Below, piece after piece: positions 22,761 through 31,233 of a stretch of DNA of 38,761 bases (position 1 is the first letter of the stretch; every line of letters starts with the position of its first letter). The stretch covers positions 1 to 38,761 of the forward strand of contig CAZQSK010000007.1 in assembly GCA_964596245.1 (NCBI GenBank). Reading direction: 5' to 3'. The translations under genes were made by a program, and so were the position numbers. Origin of the DNA: RHKK01 sp964596245. GTDB taxonomy: Bacteria; Patescibacteriota; Patescibacteriia; 2-12-FULL-60-25. The notes under the pieces are model-generated. The model made no database searches, was not told where the DNA came from, and worked only from the letters and a program-made list of their open reading frames with translations.

Positions 22761-25334
22761 ATGCTCCTTCCTCTTTTCCAGTTCGATGTCATTACTCCCA
22801 CGACTGAAGTCGCGCCGGCCTTGAGTTTGACTTCCATTCTGACAAATCCAATCGCGATCGGACTGTATGTGCTGGTGGGTCTGGCGTTCGCGATGATGAT
22901 CGGTCTGATGGTGTTGCGTTCCCTTTTGCAAAAGCGCAATGCCACGCGTACATCGTTTGATTTGAAGGTCCTATTGGTTCGTGTGCCTAAGCTGTTGAAG
23001 CCAGAAGACGCACAAGAGGCTTCCTCACAACAAAAAATTCAAGAGTTGATTGGCGCCATGGAAACCGTCTTTGCCACGCTCGGCGGTTTGAAGGCGCAGA
23101 AGGGATTCAAGGCTTGGCTCTATGGCCGCACCGATTTGTTCACGTTTGAAATCGTCGCTCATCGCGACAAGATTTCATTCTATGTGACCGTGCCGACGTA
23201 TTTGCAGGCCTTCATGGAGCAGCAAATTCATGCGCAATACCCAAACGCGCAGATTGACGAAGTACCGGACTACAATATCTTTTCGCCCAATGGCGTGATT
23301 CTCGGCAGCTACCTCAAATTGCGCCGTCAGAATCATTTTCCGATCAAGACCTACCGCAAATTGGATGCCGATTCGATGAATGCGATCACGAACGCGCTTT
23401 CAAAGGTCGAATCTAAAGACGGCGTCGCCATTCAATATGTTTGCCGCAGCGCACCCAAGGCGTGGCGCTCCGAAGGCTTGCGCATTGCGCGCGCCATGCA
23501 ACAAGGGAAGAAGCTCTCGCAGGTACAGCAGGGGAGTTTGATGAAAGACGTGGCCAAGGGCCTCAAGAGCGCGGCCACCTCACCTTCTAAAGAAAAAAAG
23601 TCCGACGACGGGTATCGCTTGTCGCCACTCGAGGAGGAGATGGTGAAGGGGTTGGAGGAGAAGGCCTCAAAAGCCGGTTTGGATTTGAATGTCCGCGTCG
23701 TTGTGAGCGCGCAAACGCCTGAGAATGCGCAACGTTATCTCAACGACGTATTGAATGCGTATGGTCAATTCAACATTTATGAATACGGCAACGGATTCAA
23801 GCAGGACACGCCGCGCTTTCAGGCATCCATCATCCGTCCGTTTATCTTCCGCACCTTTGATGAGCGTGCGCGCATCGTATTGAACTCCGAAGAAATGGCG
23901 ACCTTGTTCCACTTTCCGTTGCCGACAACGGAGACGCCGAAGATCAATTGGTTGTTGTCGCGCCGCGCGCTGCCGCCGTCCAATTTGCCGACCGAAGGGA
24001 TTTTGCTTGGTCACTCGGAATATCGTGGCCACAACTACGAGATTCGCATGAAGCAGCAGGACCGCCGCCGCCACATGTACATCATCGGTAAATCCGGTTC
24101 CGGTAAAACCGAGATGATGAAGGCGATGGTGCAGCAGGATATTCTCGAAGGCCGCGGCGTCTGCGTGATCGATCCGCACGGGGACTTCGCAGACGACGCG
24201 CTCGAGTTCGTGCCGAAGGAGCGCGCCGATGATGTCATTTTCTTCGACCCGGCCGACTTTGAACGTCCGATGGGTTTGAACATGCTCGAGTTCGATGCCG
24301 ACAAACCGGAGCAAAAGACCTTCGTCATCAACGAGATGCTGAAGATCTTCGACAAGTTGTATGACTTGAAGTCGACCGGCGGTCCGATGTTCGAGTTGTA
24401 CATGCGTAATGCCATGTTGTTATTGATGGAAGACGTGAACTCGGGTTCGACGTTGATGGAAATTCCGAAAGTGTTGGCCGATGAGGACTATCGCAACTTC
24501 AAATTGTCCAAATGTAAGTCGCAAGATGTAAAAGATTTCTGGCAGAAAGAGGCGACCAAGGCCGGCGGTGAAGCGTCGCTCGCCAACATGGTGCCGTATA
24601 TTACGTCCAAGCTGACGCCGTTTATCTATAACGACTACATGCGGCCGATCATCGGTCAGCAGAAGAGCGCGTTCAATGTGCGAGACGTGATGGACAACAA
24701 AAAGATTCTCTTGTTGAAGTTGTCCAAGGGAAAGATTGGTGACTTGAACGCGTATCTGATCGGTATGGTGCTGGTCGGCAAGATTTTGATGGCTGCTCTG
24801 GCCCGCGGCGACATGGCCGCAGGAGAGCGTCAGGACTTTTATCTCTATATCGACGAGTTCCAGAACTTCCTGACCGATTCCATCAGCGCCATTTTGTCCG
24901 AAGCGCGTAAGTATGGTTTGAACCTGATCATCGCGCACCAATTCATTGGTCAGCTTGAAGGAAAGAGTGGGGACAATACGATCCGCGATGCTATTTTCGG
25001 TAACGTGGGTACGATGGCAGTGAATCGCATCGGCATCGAGGATGCAGAATTTCTCGCAAAAGAGTTTGCACCTGTGTTCAACGAGTACGACTTGGTCAAT
25101 GTGGAGGCCTTCACGTTCAACATGAAGCTTTTGATCGACAACCAGGCTTCGCGTCCGTTCAATATGAAGCCGGTGATGGCCATTCGTCCAAAAACAAAGG
25201 AGTTGGCCAACATGATTCGCGAACTGTCGCGTTACAAGTACGGTCGTAAGCGCGCATTGATCGAGGCGGAGATTCTTGAGCGTCGCGATGCGACCTTGCT
25301 CGACGGGGTTGGGGATGATTCGGCATTCCTCTGA
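22761..25334 (+). CDS. T4SS-type DNA-binding/HerA-like ATPase, membrane-anchored
   Basis: 857 residues from ATG 22761. One N-terminal membrane segment (PIAIGLYVLVGLAFAMMIGLMVL, about 30-52), then a long domain of roughly 380 residues, then a TraG/VirD4-HerA-like motor: Walker A GKSGSGKT (443-450), a Walker B-like VIDPHGDFADD, a second acidic strand LYIDEFQNFL (about 694-703), and IIAHQFIGQLEG, which fits the Q-rich sensor region. The family couples DNA or protein substrates to secretion or conjugation machinery. No relaxase or other T4SS gene lies nearby, and the type is widespread in CPR, so I infer a cell-envelope motor, possibly for DNA uptake or pilus function, without proof. Confidence 0.85.
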   Translation: MLLPLFQFDVITPTTEVAPALSLTSILTNPIAIGLYVLVGLAFAMMIGLMVLRSLLQKRNATRTSFDLKVLLVRVPKLLKPEDAQEASSQQKIQELIGAMETVFATLGGLKAQKGFKAWLYGRTDLFTFEIVAHRDKISFYVTVPTYLQAFMEQQIHAQYPNAQIDEVPDYNIFSPNGVILGSYLKLRRQNHFPIKTYRKLDADSMNAITNALSKVESKDGVAIQYVCRSAPKAWRSEGLRIARAMQQGKKLSQVQQGSLMKDVAKGLKSAATSPSKEKKSDDGYRLSPLEEEMVKGLEEKASKAGLDLNVRVVVSAQTPENAQRYLNDVLNAYGQFNIYEYGNGFKQDTPRFQASIIRPFIFRTFDERARIVLNSEEMATLFHFPLPTTETPKINWLLSRRALPPSNLPTEGILLGHSEYRGHNYEIRMKQQDRRRHMYIIGKSGSGKTEMMKAMVQQDILEGRGVCVIDPHGDFADDALEFVPKERADDVIFFDPADFERPMGLNMLEFDADKPEQKTFVINEMLKIFDKLYDLKSTGGPMFELYMRNAMLLLMEDVNSGSTLMEIPKVLADEDYRNFKLSKCKSQDVKDFWQKEATKAGGEASLANMVPYITSKLTPFIYNDYMRPIIGQQKSAFNVRDVMDNKKILLLKLSKGKIGDLNAYLIGMVLVGKILMAALARGDMAAGERQDFYLYIDEFQNFLTDSISAILSEARKYGLNLIIAHQFIGQLEGKSGDNTIRDAIFGNVGTMAVNRIGIEDAEFLAKEFAPVFNEYDLVNVEAFTFNMKLLIDNQASRPFNMKPVMAIRPKTKELANMIRELSRYKYGRKRALIEAEILERRDATLLDGVGDDSAFL

Positions 25335-25394
25335 TCGTCAAAAGGTGATATCGTGTGGACAAAGGTGGGTAACAAAAAAACAAAAAAAATAATT

Positions 25395-26042
25395 ATGAAT
25401 GATCAAGAGGAGATTATTTTGCCTCCGGATTCGGAAGAGGAAGAAGAGGAGGTGATCGAAGAGGAGGGTGCGCCGCTTTCGGGTTATGACACGAAGCTGG
25501 CTTTGGCTTTGCGCGTGATCAGCCAGATGCGTTCCCAGCTGGAGAACTTGCAATACATGCTCGAGGGGCGTTCGTCACCGGAAGACGTCGATCGGTATAT
25601 GGTGAATGCGCGTCGCAACTCCGACGACGATTCGACGATGGGCTTTTCCGGTCGCGTGATCGACGGCGTATTCGACGGTGAGCGCATGATCGGCGAAGAC
25701 GGTAGCCCGTATTTGGTGCCGCCGAACTACGCTTCGAAGTCTAAGCTCGTAGAAGGTGACTTGCTGCGTTTGAATATCGGTGACAATGGCCGTTTCATCT
25801 TTAAACAAAAAGGTCCGATTGAGCGCCAGCGCTTGGTGGGTACGCTTGTGCAGGATGAGTTGTCTTCAGATTGGAAAGTGGTGGCCGATGGCCAGTCGTT
25901 TAAGGTTTTGGCCGCGGCTGTGTCTTTTCATCGTGGATCTACGGGTGATGACGCCGTAATTCTGGTCCCAAAAAACGCGCCTTCACGCTGGGGAGCTTTG
26001 GAAAATATCATCAAACGTAGCGAAGACGATTGGAACGGGTAG
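25395..26042 (+). CDS. Conserved hypothetical protein with acidic N-terminus
   Basis: 215 residues from ATG 25395; an upstream in-frame GTG (25353) is possible, but the bases between are A-rich and without a site. The N-terminus is strongly acidic (PPDSEEEEEEVIEEEG), followed by a helix (KLALALRVISQMRSQLENLQYML in part: LALRVISQMRSQLENLQ), a linker, and a beta-rich C-terminal domain (LVEGDLLRLNIGDNGRFIFKQ in part, then VLAAAVSFHRGSTGDDAVILVP). I know no function. It lies between the T4SS-type ATPase and dnaX, and could belong to either group. The upstream 17 bases (about 25373-25389) are nearly all A. Confidence 0.78.
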   Translation: MNDQEEIILPPDSEEEEEEVIEEEGAPLSGYDTKLALALRVISQMRSQLENLQYMLEGRSSPEDVDRYMVNARRNSDDDSTMGFSGRVIDGVFDGERMIGEDGSPYLVPPNYASKSKLVEGDLLRLNIGDNGRFIFKQKGPIERQRLVGTLVQDELSSDWKVVADGQSFKVLAAAVSFHRGSTGDDAVILVPKNAPSRWGALENIIKRSEDDWNG

Positions 26043-26068
26043 TGCTACTCGCGGGGCGGGCTACCATG

Positions 26069-26077
26069 TGTTTAGAT
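26069..26077 (+). promoter_or_regulatory. Predicted extended -10 promoter of dnaX
   Basis: TGTTTAGAT (TGnTTAGAT) ends 10 bases before the dnaX ATG. No clear -35. The short leader and missing Shine-Dalgarno fit the pattern of the other housekeeping genes. Confidence 0.4.
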
Positions 26078-26087
26078 ATGCCCGACT

Positions 26088-27656
26088 ATGCCCTCGCTTA
26101 GCCAGATTCATCGCCCCCAAACCTTTGCCGACGTTACCGGCCAGGAGGGCGTTACCGAAACCCTGCGCAAAGAAGTGGCCACCGGAAAATTGGGCCACGC
26201 ATTCTTGTTTTGTGGTCCGCGCGGTGTCGGTAAAACCACATCGGCACGTATTTTAGCTAAGGCGCTTAACTGCGAAAAACCAAAAGATGGAGAGCCGTGC
26301 AATGCGTGCGGAGCTTGTGTTGCAGCCATCGAGGGCAGTCAGTTGGATTTGATTGAAATGGACGCCGCTACTCATAACGGCGTGGATGACATGCGCGAGT
26401 TGATCGAGCATGTCCGTTTTGCACCGCTCGGCGGCAAGCGCAAGGTGTATGTGTTGGACGAAGCGCATATGCTGACGGGGCCGGCTTGGAATGCGCTTCT
26501 GAAAACGCTCGAAGAACCACCGGCCTACGCGTTCTTCATCTTCGCAACAACCGAATGGCATAAGATTCCGGCAACGATTATTTCGCGTTGTCAGCGTTTT
26601 GAGTTTAAGCGCATTCCGGAAGCTGAGCTTGCTAAGCGCGTGAAGTACATCGCCAAAGAAGAGAAGTGGGAGATTGCCGATGAAGCCGTTGATTTAATTG
26701 TCTCGCGTGCCGACGGCTGCGTTCGCGATGCGGAAACCATGTTGGGACAGCTCGCTTCCTTCGGCGGCAAAGAAATCACGCTCGATGTTGCGTCGCTCGT
26801 GATTCCTCCTGGGTATGGCCCGCTTGCTTCGCATTTGATGGCGACATGGGCCAGTCGCGATCACGGCGCTTCTTTGGCTGAAGCGCGTAAACTCGCAGAT
26901 GACGGCGTACCGCTTGTTCCCTTCTTCGACGATTTGATCGAGGAGGTCCGCAAAATGCTCATCGCGTCGGGAGAAAAACCGCAACCATTCACACCCGGAG
27001 AATTGAATGACATTGCGCTTATGTTGTTTGAGCGGCGCAAAGACGCGAAGTCCGGTGTTGACCCGCTCTTCGCCCTTCAGCTCGCCGGAACCTTTGTCGC
27101 CAACGGATTATTGAAACATTCATCAGGCGAAATCAGAGAAGTCCCAAAAGCGCAGGAAAAAACAAAAGCGCACATTGAACCAGTGAAAGCTTCTGAGCCT
27201 GTGAAAGCCGTTGTTCAGGAGCCGGTGTCTATTAAAGCCGAACCCGTGTCTGTCATCCCGAGTGTAGTCGAGGTACCTCTTGTGAAAGAGGCTCCGGTCG
27301 TGGCAGTCGAAGGCGCCATCGAGCTCAATACCGTGCGCGCCAAATGGGCAGCGATTATACGCAAAGTAGATGAGGCGAATCACTCATTACCGTTTATTCT
27401 CAAGATCGCGCGCCCGGAAGCGGTGAGCGGCAATGCCGTGATCCTGCGTTTCCAATATCCATTCCATATGGACAAAGTCGTCGGTGATCCAAAAAATCGC
27501 CAGATCGTGGAAGAAGCAGCGCGTAGCGTCCTTGGTTACCCGGCGCTCACGATCGAAGGATTGGTGGGGGAGGATGCAGGGCGCGCCGAAGCGCGTTCGC
27601 AGGACATTGTGACGAATATCTTGAAAGCGTTTGGTGGTCAGGTGGTCGAATCCTAA
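26088..27656 (+). CDS. dnaX: DNA polymerase III subunit gamma/tau
   Basis: Clamp-loader ATPase. 522 residues. AAA+ domain: SQIHRPQTFADVTGQE start, Walker A GPRGVGKTT, a zinc site with four Cys (CEKPKDGEPCNACGACV), Walker B VLDEAHML, the sensor TTEWHKIPATIISRCQRF with SRC arginine finger, then lid and collar. The linker (about 350-410) is rich in Val/Pro/Lys/Glu and carries a short dispersed repeat (residues 388-397). The C-terminal domain (about 415-522) resembles the short tau-like domain of CPR and Firmicutes proteins. I see no slippery A/T run to suggest a programmed gamma/tau frameshift. One base separates it from the PRC-barrel gene. Confidence 0.94.
   Translation: MPSLSQIHRPQTFADVTGQEGVTETLRKEVATGKLGHAFLFCGPRGVGKTTSARILAKALNCEKPKDGEPCNACGACVAAIEGSQLDLIEMDAATHNGVDDMRELIEHVRFAPLGGKRKVYVLDEAHMLTGPAWNALLKTLEEPPAYAFFIFATTEWHKIPATIISRCQRFEFKRIPEAELAKRVKYIAKEEKWEIADEAVDLIVSRADGCVRDAETMLGQLASFGGKEITLDVASLVIPPGYGPLASHLMATWASRDHGASLAEARKLADDGVPLVPFFDDLIEEVRKMLIASGEKPQPFTPGELNDIALMLFERRKDAKSGVDPLFALQLAGTFVANGLLKHSSGEIREVPKAQEKTKAHIEPVKASEPVKAVVQEPVSIKAEPVSVIPSVVEVPLVKEAPVVAVEGAIELNTVRAKWAAIIRKVDEANHSLPFILKIARPEAVSGNAVILRFQYPFHMDKVVGDPKNRQIVEEAARSVLGYPALTIEGLVGEDAGRAEARSQDIVTNILKAFGGQVVES
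27251..27273 (+). repeat. GTCATCCCGAG-type short repeat inside dnaX
   Basis: The element starts TGTCATCCCGAGTGTAG and continues TCGAGG. It is the family usually seen as GTCATCCyGAG-n-GyAGTCGAGG in intergenic regions of many bacteria. Here it is translated in frame as SVIPSVVEVP in the flexible linker. Confidence 0.6.
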
Positions 27657-27657
27657 T

Positions 27658-27924
27658 ATGAATCTCAATTCCCGCATCCTCATTGGATTGCATGTCGAAA
27701 CCAATTCCGGCAAAGCCATCGGCAAGGTGGCGAGTATTGATGTAGATGCAGACACGGGTCGCATTTCCATTTTTCATGTAAAAGCGGGAGGTCTCGTGGC
27801 CGGTTTATTATCCGACGAACTGGATGTCTCTTGGGATGCCGTGATCGAGCTCACGGCTGAGAAGCTGGTGGTCGCTGATGCCACGGTTCCGCAAGGCGCG
27901 ACGCAACTCGCTAAAGCTGGTTGA
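27658..27924 (+). CDS. PRC-barrel domain protein
   Basis: 88 residues, one small beta-barrel. The pattern RILIGLHVETNSGKAIGKVASIDVDADTGRISIFHVK (in part: GLHVETNSGKAIGKVASID) is the classic PRC-barrel N-terminal half, followed by LSDELDVSWDAVIELTAEKLVVAD. Such proteins bind other macromolecules or act in RNA metabolism and photosynthetic or cell-division complexes, depending on lineage; the partner here is unknown. It starts one base after the dnaX stop and ends 1 base before the next gene, so all three are cotranscribed. Confidence 0.85.
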   Translation: MNLNSRILIGLHVETNSGKAIGKVASIDVDADTGRISIFHVKAGGLVAGLLSDELDVSWDAVIELTAEKLVVADATVPQGATQLAKAG

Positions 27925-27925
27925 T

Positions 27926-28777
27926 ATGTCTTCCGCGCGCCTGCGAGCCCTCGCTTTCTACGACGCGCTGGATTATGCGCCCACGATTCCGGAGTTAGCC
28001 TTGGCGTCTGAGCCCGGCGACATTGTTTTGCCGATGAAACTCACGCGTGGCCGCCTGACATTCGAGGGCCGCGAAGAGTTGGTGGCAGAACACGAAGCGC
28101 GCGAAGCATTTTTTCCGCGCAAGATTCGTCGCAGCCGACACGTGACGCGTTTTCTTGCGCGTTTGTCCGGCGTGCGTTTTGTCGCGATTGGTAATACGAC
28201 GGCGCTCGCGAATGCACGCGACGAAGGAGATTTGGATTTTTTTATCATCACGCGAAGTGGAACCATCGCACAAACTCGCGGTTGGAGCACGTTGCGTTAC
28301 AAAATCGCCGGCGCTCGTCCCGGATCGCGCGCCTCGGATCGCGATGCGGTTTGTCTTTCGTATTTTGTAGACGATACGGCGCTCGATCTTTCTTCACACA
28401 TGTTGGACGGCGATGATCCGTATTTCCGTTTTTGGTTTTTGTCATTACTTCCGCTTTACGACGATGGAGTATCGTCGGATTTGTGGCGGGCAAATGCAAC
28501 CATCCTCAGACAACACCCACACGCCAGGCCCTGGATCGTATCCGACGCGTTGCGCGTAGACAGACCGATGTTACGATTTCCCATGTTGTCATGGATGGAG
28601 CCTTTGGCACGTTGGCTGCATAGTCACCTTATCTCCAGGGTATTAAAGTCGATGATGAATACGGATACGCGCGTCATCGTGAATGAGCATGCGCTCAAGT
28701 TTCATGCTGATGACGGGCGAGCTATGTATCGCGACCGCTATCTACAAACGCTAAAAAAATATGGTTTGGATTCGTGA
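27926..28777 (+). CDS. Nucleotidyltransferase-like protein
   Basis: 283 residues, probably cytoplasmic. The region VRFVAIGNTTALANARDEGDLDFFIIT (in part: IGNTTALANARDEGDLDFFI, residues about 92-112) has the G-N/S...N...D-x-D layout of the polymerase-beta-type nucleotidyltransferase active site. A second acidic part (CLSYFVDDTALDLSSH) may supply the third carboxylate. An N-terminal stretch (LRALAFYDALDYAPTIPELA) looks like a small winged helix. CPR genomes carry similar proteins; the substrate is unknown. Starts 1 base after the PRC-barrel gene and overlaps the next gene by 17 bases, so it may act in the same surface-glycan pathway. Confidence 0.7.
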   Translation: MSSARLRALAFYDALDYAPTIPELALASEPGDIVLPMKLTRGRLTFEGREELVAEHEAREAFFPRKIRRSRHVTRFLARLSGVRFVAIGNTTALANARDEGDLDFFIITRSGTIAQTRGWSTLRYKIAGARPGSRASDRDAVCLSYFVDDTALDLSSHMLDGDDPYFRFWFLSLLPLYDDGVSSDLWRANATILRQHPHARPWIVSDALRVDRPMLRFPMLSWMEPLARWLHSHLISRVLKSMMNTDTRVIVNEHALKFHADDGRAMYRDRYLQTLKKYGLDS

Positions 28778-29996
28778 TTGGAGTTGGCGTATCGCCATCT
28801 TACTTCTCCCTTGGCAGGTGAGATGGTTTTTGGAAGGTCCGACCGTGGGTGGGTTCCCCTGGGAGCAGGGGAGGGTATCCGTCTATGGGAGCTGGTTCTT
28901 AATGGCGATTGTTATTTTTTTCGCCTCGCAAAAACACCGCGCGGAACATCGTCCATTACCGAAGCATGCCTGGTTTTTGTTTGGTGGCGTGCTTTTGGTG
29001 GCGCTTTCGGCTGTCGTATCGATTTATCCGCAGGCGAGTTGGCAATGGATCGTGCAGATTTCCCTTGTGGCCATGTTTGTTTGGGCCTTGGGACAATTGC
29101 GTATTCGCCGCGGCGAAATGCTTGGATGGATTTTGCTGTCCCTGGTACCACATGCGTTGCTAGGGATCTGGCAATACGTTTCGCAAAGTGTCGTCGGCTC
29201 AAAATGGTTGGGAATGTCATCCCAGCATCCAGCAGATCTCGGCGTGTCCGTCGTCGATGTGAATGGTCGGCGCGTCTTGCGTGCCTATGGTGGATTTCCG
29301 CATCCGAATATTTTGGGCGGATGGTTGGCCTTCGGTCTTGGGGCAGCTACGCTTCTCGCTTCACGTATCACTCTTCGACGTGATCGAATTTTGTTGACGC
29401 TTATGAGTTCGTTTTTCGCCATGGCTCTCGTCCTGACATTCTCCCGTTCCGCATGGCTCTCCGCCGTATGTGGTGTACTCGCGATTAGCGTTGTCAGCTG
29501 GCGTAAAGCGTGGACCTTGGACGATAAACTCAAATTATTTCTCATTCCACTCGCTATTATCGTGGTGATGGGCGGCACAGCCTATGCCGTTCGTGATGTC
29601 ATTCGGGTCCGCACGTCAGGGGCGACGCGTCTTGAAGCAAAATCCGTAGACGAGCGTGTGATCGCCGCCCGTGCCGCATGGAACTTAGCACAGGCTCGAC
29701 CTTTACTTGGTCATGGTCCCGGAACCGCTTTATTGGCTTTGGATAGGGTCGGGCAGCCTGCCGTTCCTCCGCATCAGATCTTGCTGCTGGGCGGCTTAGA
29801 GACCGGTATTTTTGGCCTTGTGGGCCTCTTGATTCTGTTTGTTTTGTATATGCGATTCACCGGGCCAGCCGTGTTCCCATGGCTCATATTAGCTCTACCA
29901 ATTCTGTTTTTTGACCACTATGCGTGGTCGCTTTGGTCAGGTCAGGCGTTAATCGGTCTTTTGGCCCTGATTCCATTGACAAAAGACGAAAAATAG
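28761..29996 (+). CDS. O-antigen ligase/polymerase-like membrane protein
   Basis: 411 residues, about 10-11 hydrophobic segments, consistent with the Wzy/WaaL (O-antigen ligase RfaL-like) superfamily. The long extracytoplasmic loop in the second half contains SGATRLEAKSVDERVIAARAAWNLAQARPLLGHGPGTALL (in part: ERVIAARAAWNLAQARPLLG), which is the family motif around the catalytic Arg/His loop. ATG 28761 lies inside the previous gene. The role would be joining or polymerising lipid-linked glycans on the outer face of the membrane. The substrate is unknown, and no other glycan genes are adjacent in this window. Confidence 0.82.
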   Translation: MVWIRDWSWRIAILLLPWQVRWFLEGPTVGGFPWEQGRVSVYGSWFLMAIVIFFASQKHRAEHRPLPKHAWFLFGGVLLVALSAVVSIYPQASWQWIVQISLVAMFVWALGQLRIRRGEMLGWILLSLVPHALLGIWQYVSQSVVGSKWLGMSSQHPADLGVSVVDVNGRRVLRAYGGFPHPNILGGWLAFGLGAATLLASRITLRRDRILLTLMSSFFAMALVLTFSRSAWLSAVCGVLAISVVSWRKAWTLDDKLKLFLIPLAIIVVMGGTAYAVRDVIRVRTSGATRLEAKSVDERVIAARAAWNLAQARPLLGHGPGTALLALDRVGQPAVPPHQILLLGGLETGIFGLVGLLILFVLYMRFTGPAVFPWLILALPILFFDHYAWSLWSGQALIGLLALIPLTKDEK

Positions 29997-30047
29997 CCTA
30001 AGGACAAGGGACTGATTGCACCGGAACCCTGGTTCCAGGAGGTACCT

Positions 30048-31172
30048 TTGACCACAGCAGACGATCGAATTCGCGAACGCTACCCGCATGTCGCTCCCGA
30101 GCGGAGCGCCTTCTCCTCGGACGAGGAGTACGACGCGGCCTTCCTGCGCTTCTGCAAGGGGCAGGCCGAGCTCACCGAGGGCTCCTTCGCCGCGCTGTCG
30201 CATGCGACGGTGACGACATTCCACGACGGCCGCTTCGCCTACGCGAATGCGGCGGCGCAGGCGCTGTTCGGCGTCACGCCCTCGGATCTCGGCAGTAAGA
30301 TGGCGAATGACTACCTGTACGATGCCGACGGCAAGCCGATCGGAACGTACATCGGTCGGCGCATCAGCGCCGGCGAGGTCATCCACTCCGAGGCCGTGTA
30401 CGTCCTGCGTCCTGACGGTCATCGTGATCTCCGCATGCTGTCCGTGGTCCCGGTGTTTGCACCGGGAACGCAGACGCTGGTGCGGGCGATCGGGTACTTC
30501 ATGGACCCGACGGCCGATGAGCGTGAGCTCGAGAGCCTGCGCGTGCTCAATCGCGAGCTCGGCGCCAGCGTCGAGAAGCTCCGCAAGGAGAATGCGCACT
30601 TCGAGCGTCTCGCCTACACGGATGAGATGACCGGATTGCCGAATGCGCGTGCGTTCTGGCGCGAGATGCGTCAGGCGGTCGAAGATCAGCGCATCGAGGG
30701 CGGGTCCATGGCCGTCTTCTACTTCGATCCGGACAGCTTCCGTACGCACAACGAGACGTACGGCCATCGCACGGTCGACAACATGATCCGCGCCGTGGCG
30801 ACTCGGCTGCGTGAGGTGACGTCGACGCACAGGGGGTTCGTGGCGCGGGTGGGAGGGGACGAGTTCGTCGCCTTCTTCCGCGGCCCGAACGAGACCCTCT
30901 ACCGCATGCTCGGCGCCGCGTTCGCCGAAGCCCTCACATTCCGCTTCGAGGTGCGTGAGAAGGAGACGCGTGACAAGGTTCACATCCTGATCACCGTCTC
31001 GATCGGCGGCGCGATTCACCTGAACGGGGAGATCCCCGAGCCCGGTGAATTCGAGACCGAAGCCGAAGAGGCGATGTACGACTGCAAGGCGACCGGGCGC
31101 GGCGAGGCGAAGGGACAGCGATACGTCCTTCGTCCGATTCCGACTCACTCGTCTCTGCCACCTAGGCCCTGA
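30048..31172 (+). CDS. PAS-GGDEF protein, probable diguanylate cyclase (TTG start)
   Basis: 374 residues, soluble. TTG 30048 is chosen because AGGAGGT (30037-30043) ends 4 bases upstream. PAS domain about residues 45-150 (ALSHATVTTFHDGRFAYANAAAQ in part: FHDGRFAYANAAAQALFGV), coiled-coil linker (ELESLRVLNRELGASVEKLRKE in part), then a GGDEF domain with DEMTGLPNARAFWREM, FDPDSFRTHNETYGH and an intact GGDEF (269-273). No RxxD inhibitory site precedes it, so product feedback is unlikely. It should make c-di-GMP in response to a PAS signal. Codon use is GC-rich, as in the orphan genes. TTGACA (29976-29981) precedes it inside the upstream gene. The stop lies in the terminator; groESL follows. Confidence 0.88.
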   Translation: MTTADDRIRERYPHVAPERSAFSSDEEYDAAFLRFCKGQAELTEGSFAALSHATVTTFHDGRFAYANAAAQALFGVTPSDLGSKMANDYLYDADGKPIGTYIGRRISAGEVIHSEAVYVLRPDGHRDLRMLSVVPVFAPGTQTLVRAIGYFMDPTADERELESLRVLNRELGASVEKLRKENAHFERLAYTDEMTGLPNARAFWREMRQAVEDQRIEGGSMAVFYFDPDSFRTHNETYGHRTVDNMIRAVATRLREVTSTHRGFVARVGGDEFVAFFRGPNETLYRMLGAAFAEALTFRFEVREKETRDKVHILITVSIGGAIHLNGEIPEPGEFETEAEEAMYDCKATGRGEAKGQRYVLRPIPTHSSLPPRP

Positions 31173-31186
31173 ATCAGGGCTTTTTT
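31166..31186 (+). terminator. Intrinsic terminator of the PAS-GGDEF gene
   Basis: GCCCT (31166-31170), loop GAATC, AGGGC (31176-31180), six T. The TGA stop (31170-31172) is within it. CATACCC then leads into the TTGACG of the groES promoter. Confidence 0.82.
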
Positions 31187-31193
31187 CATACCC

Positions 31194-31222
31194 TTGACGC
31201 CTTCGCTGATCTTACGCAAACT
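31194..31222 (+). promoter_or_regulatory. Predicted groESL promoter
   Basis: TTGACG (31194-31199), 17-base spacer, CAAACT (31217-31222). The -10 is weak. An alternative -10 is TACTAT (31263-31268), just 4 bases before the ATG. The CIRCE lies between these. Confidence 0.4.
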
Positions 31223-31233
31223 AGCAACTGCAA

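Noticed and set aside
26088..27656. Programmed gamma/tau frameshift in dnaX.
   Set aside because: I see no A-rich slippery run with a following stem. The linker carries a dispersed repeat, which is a different feature.
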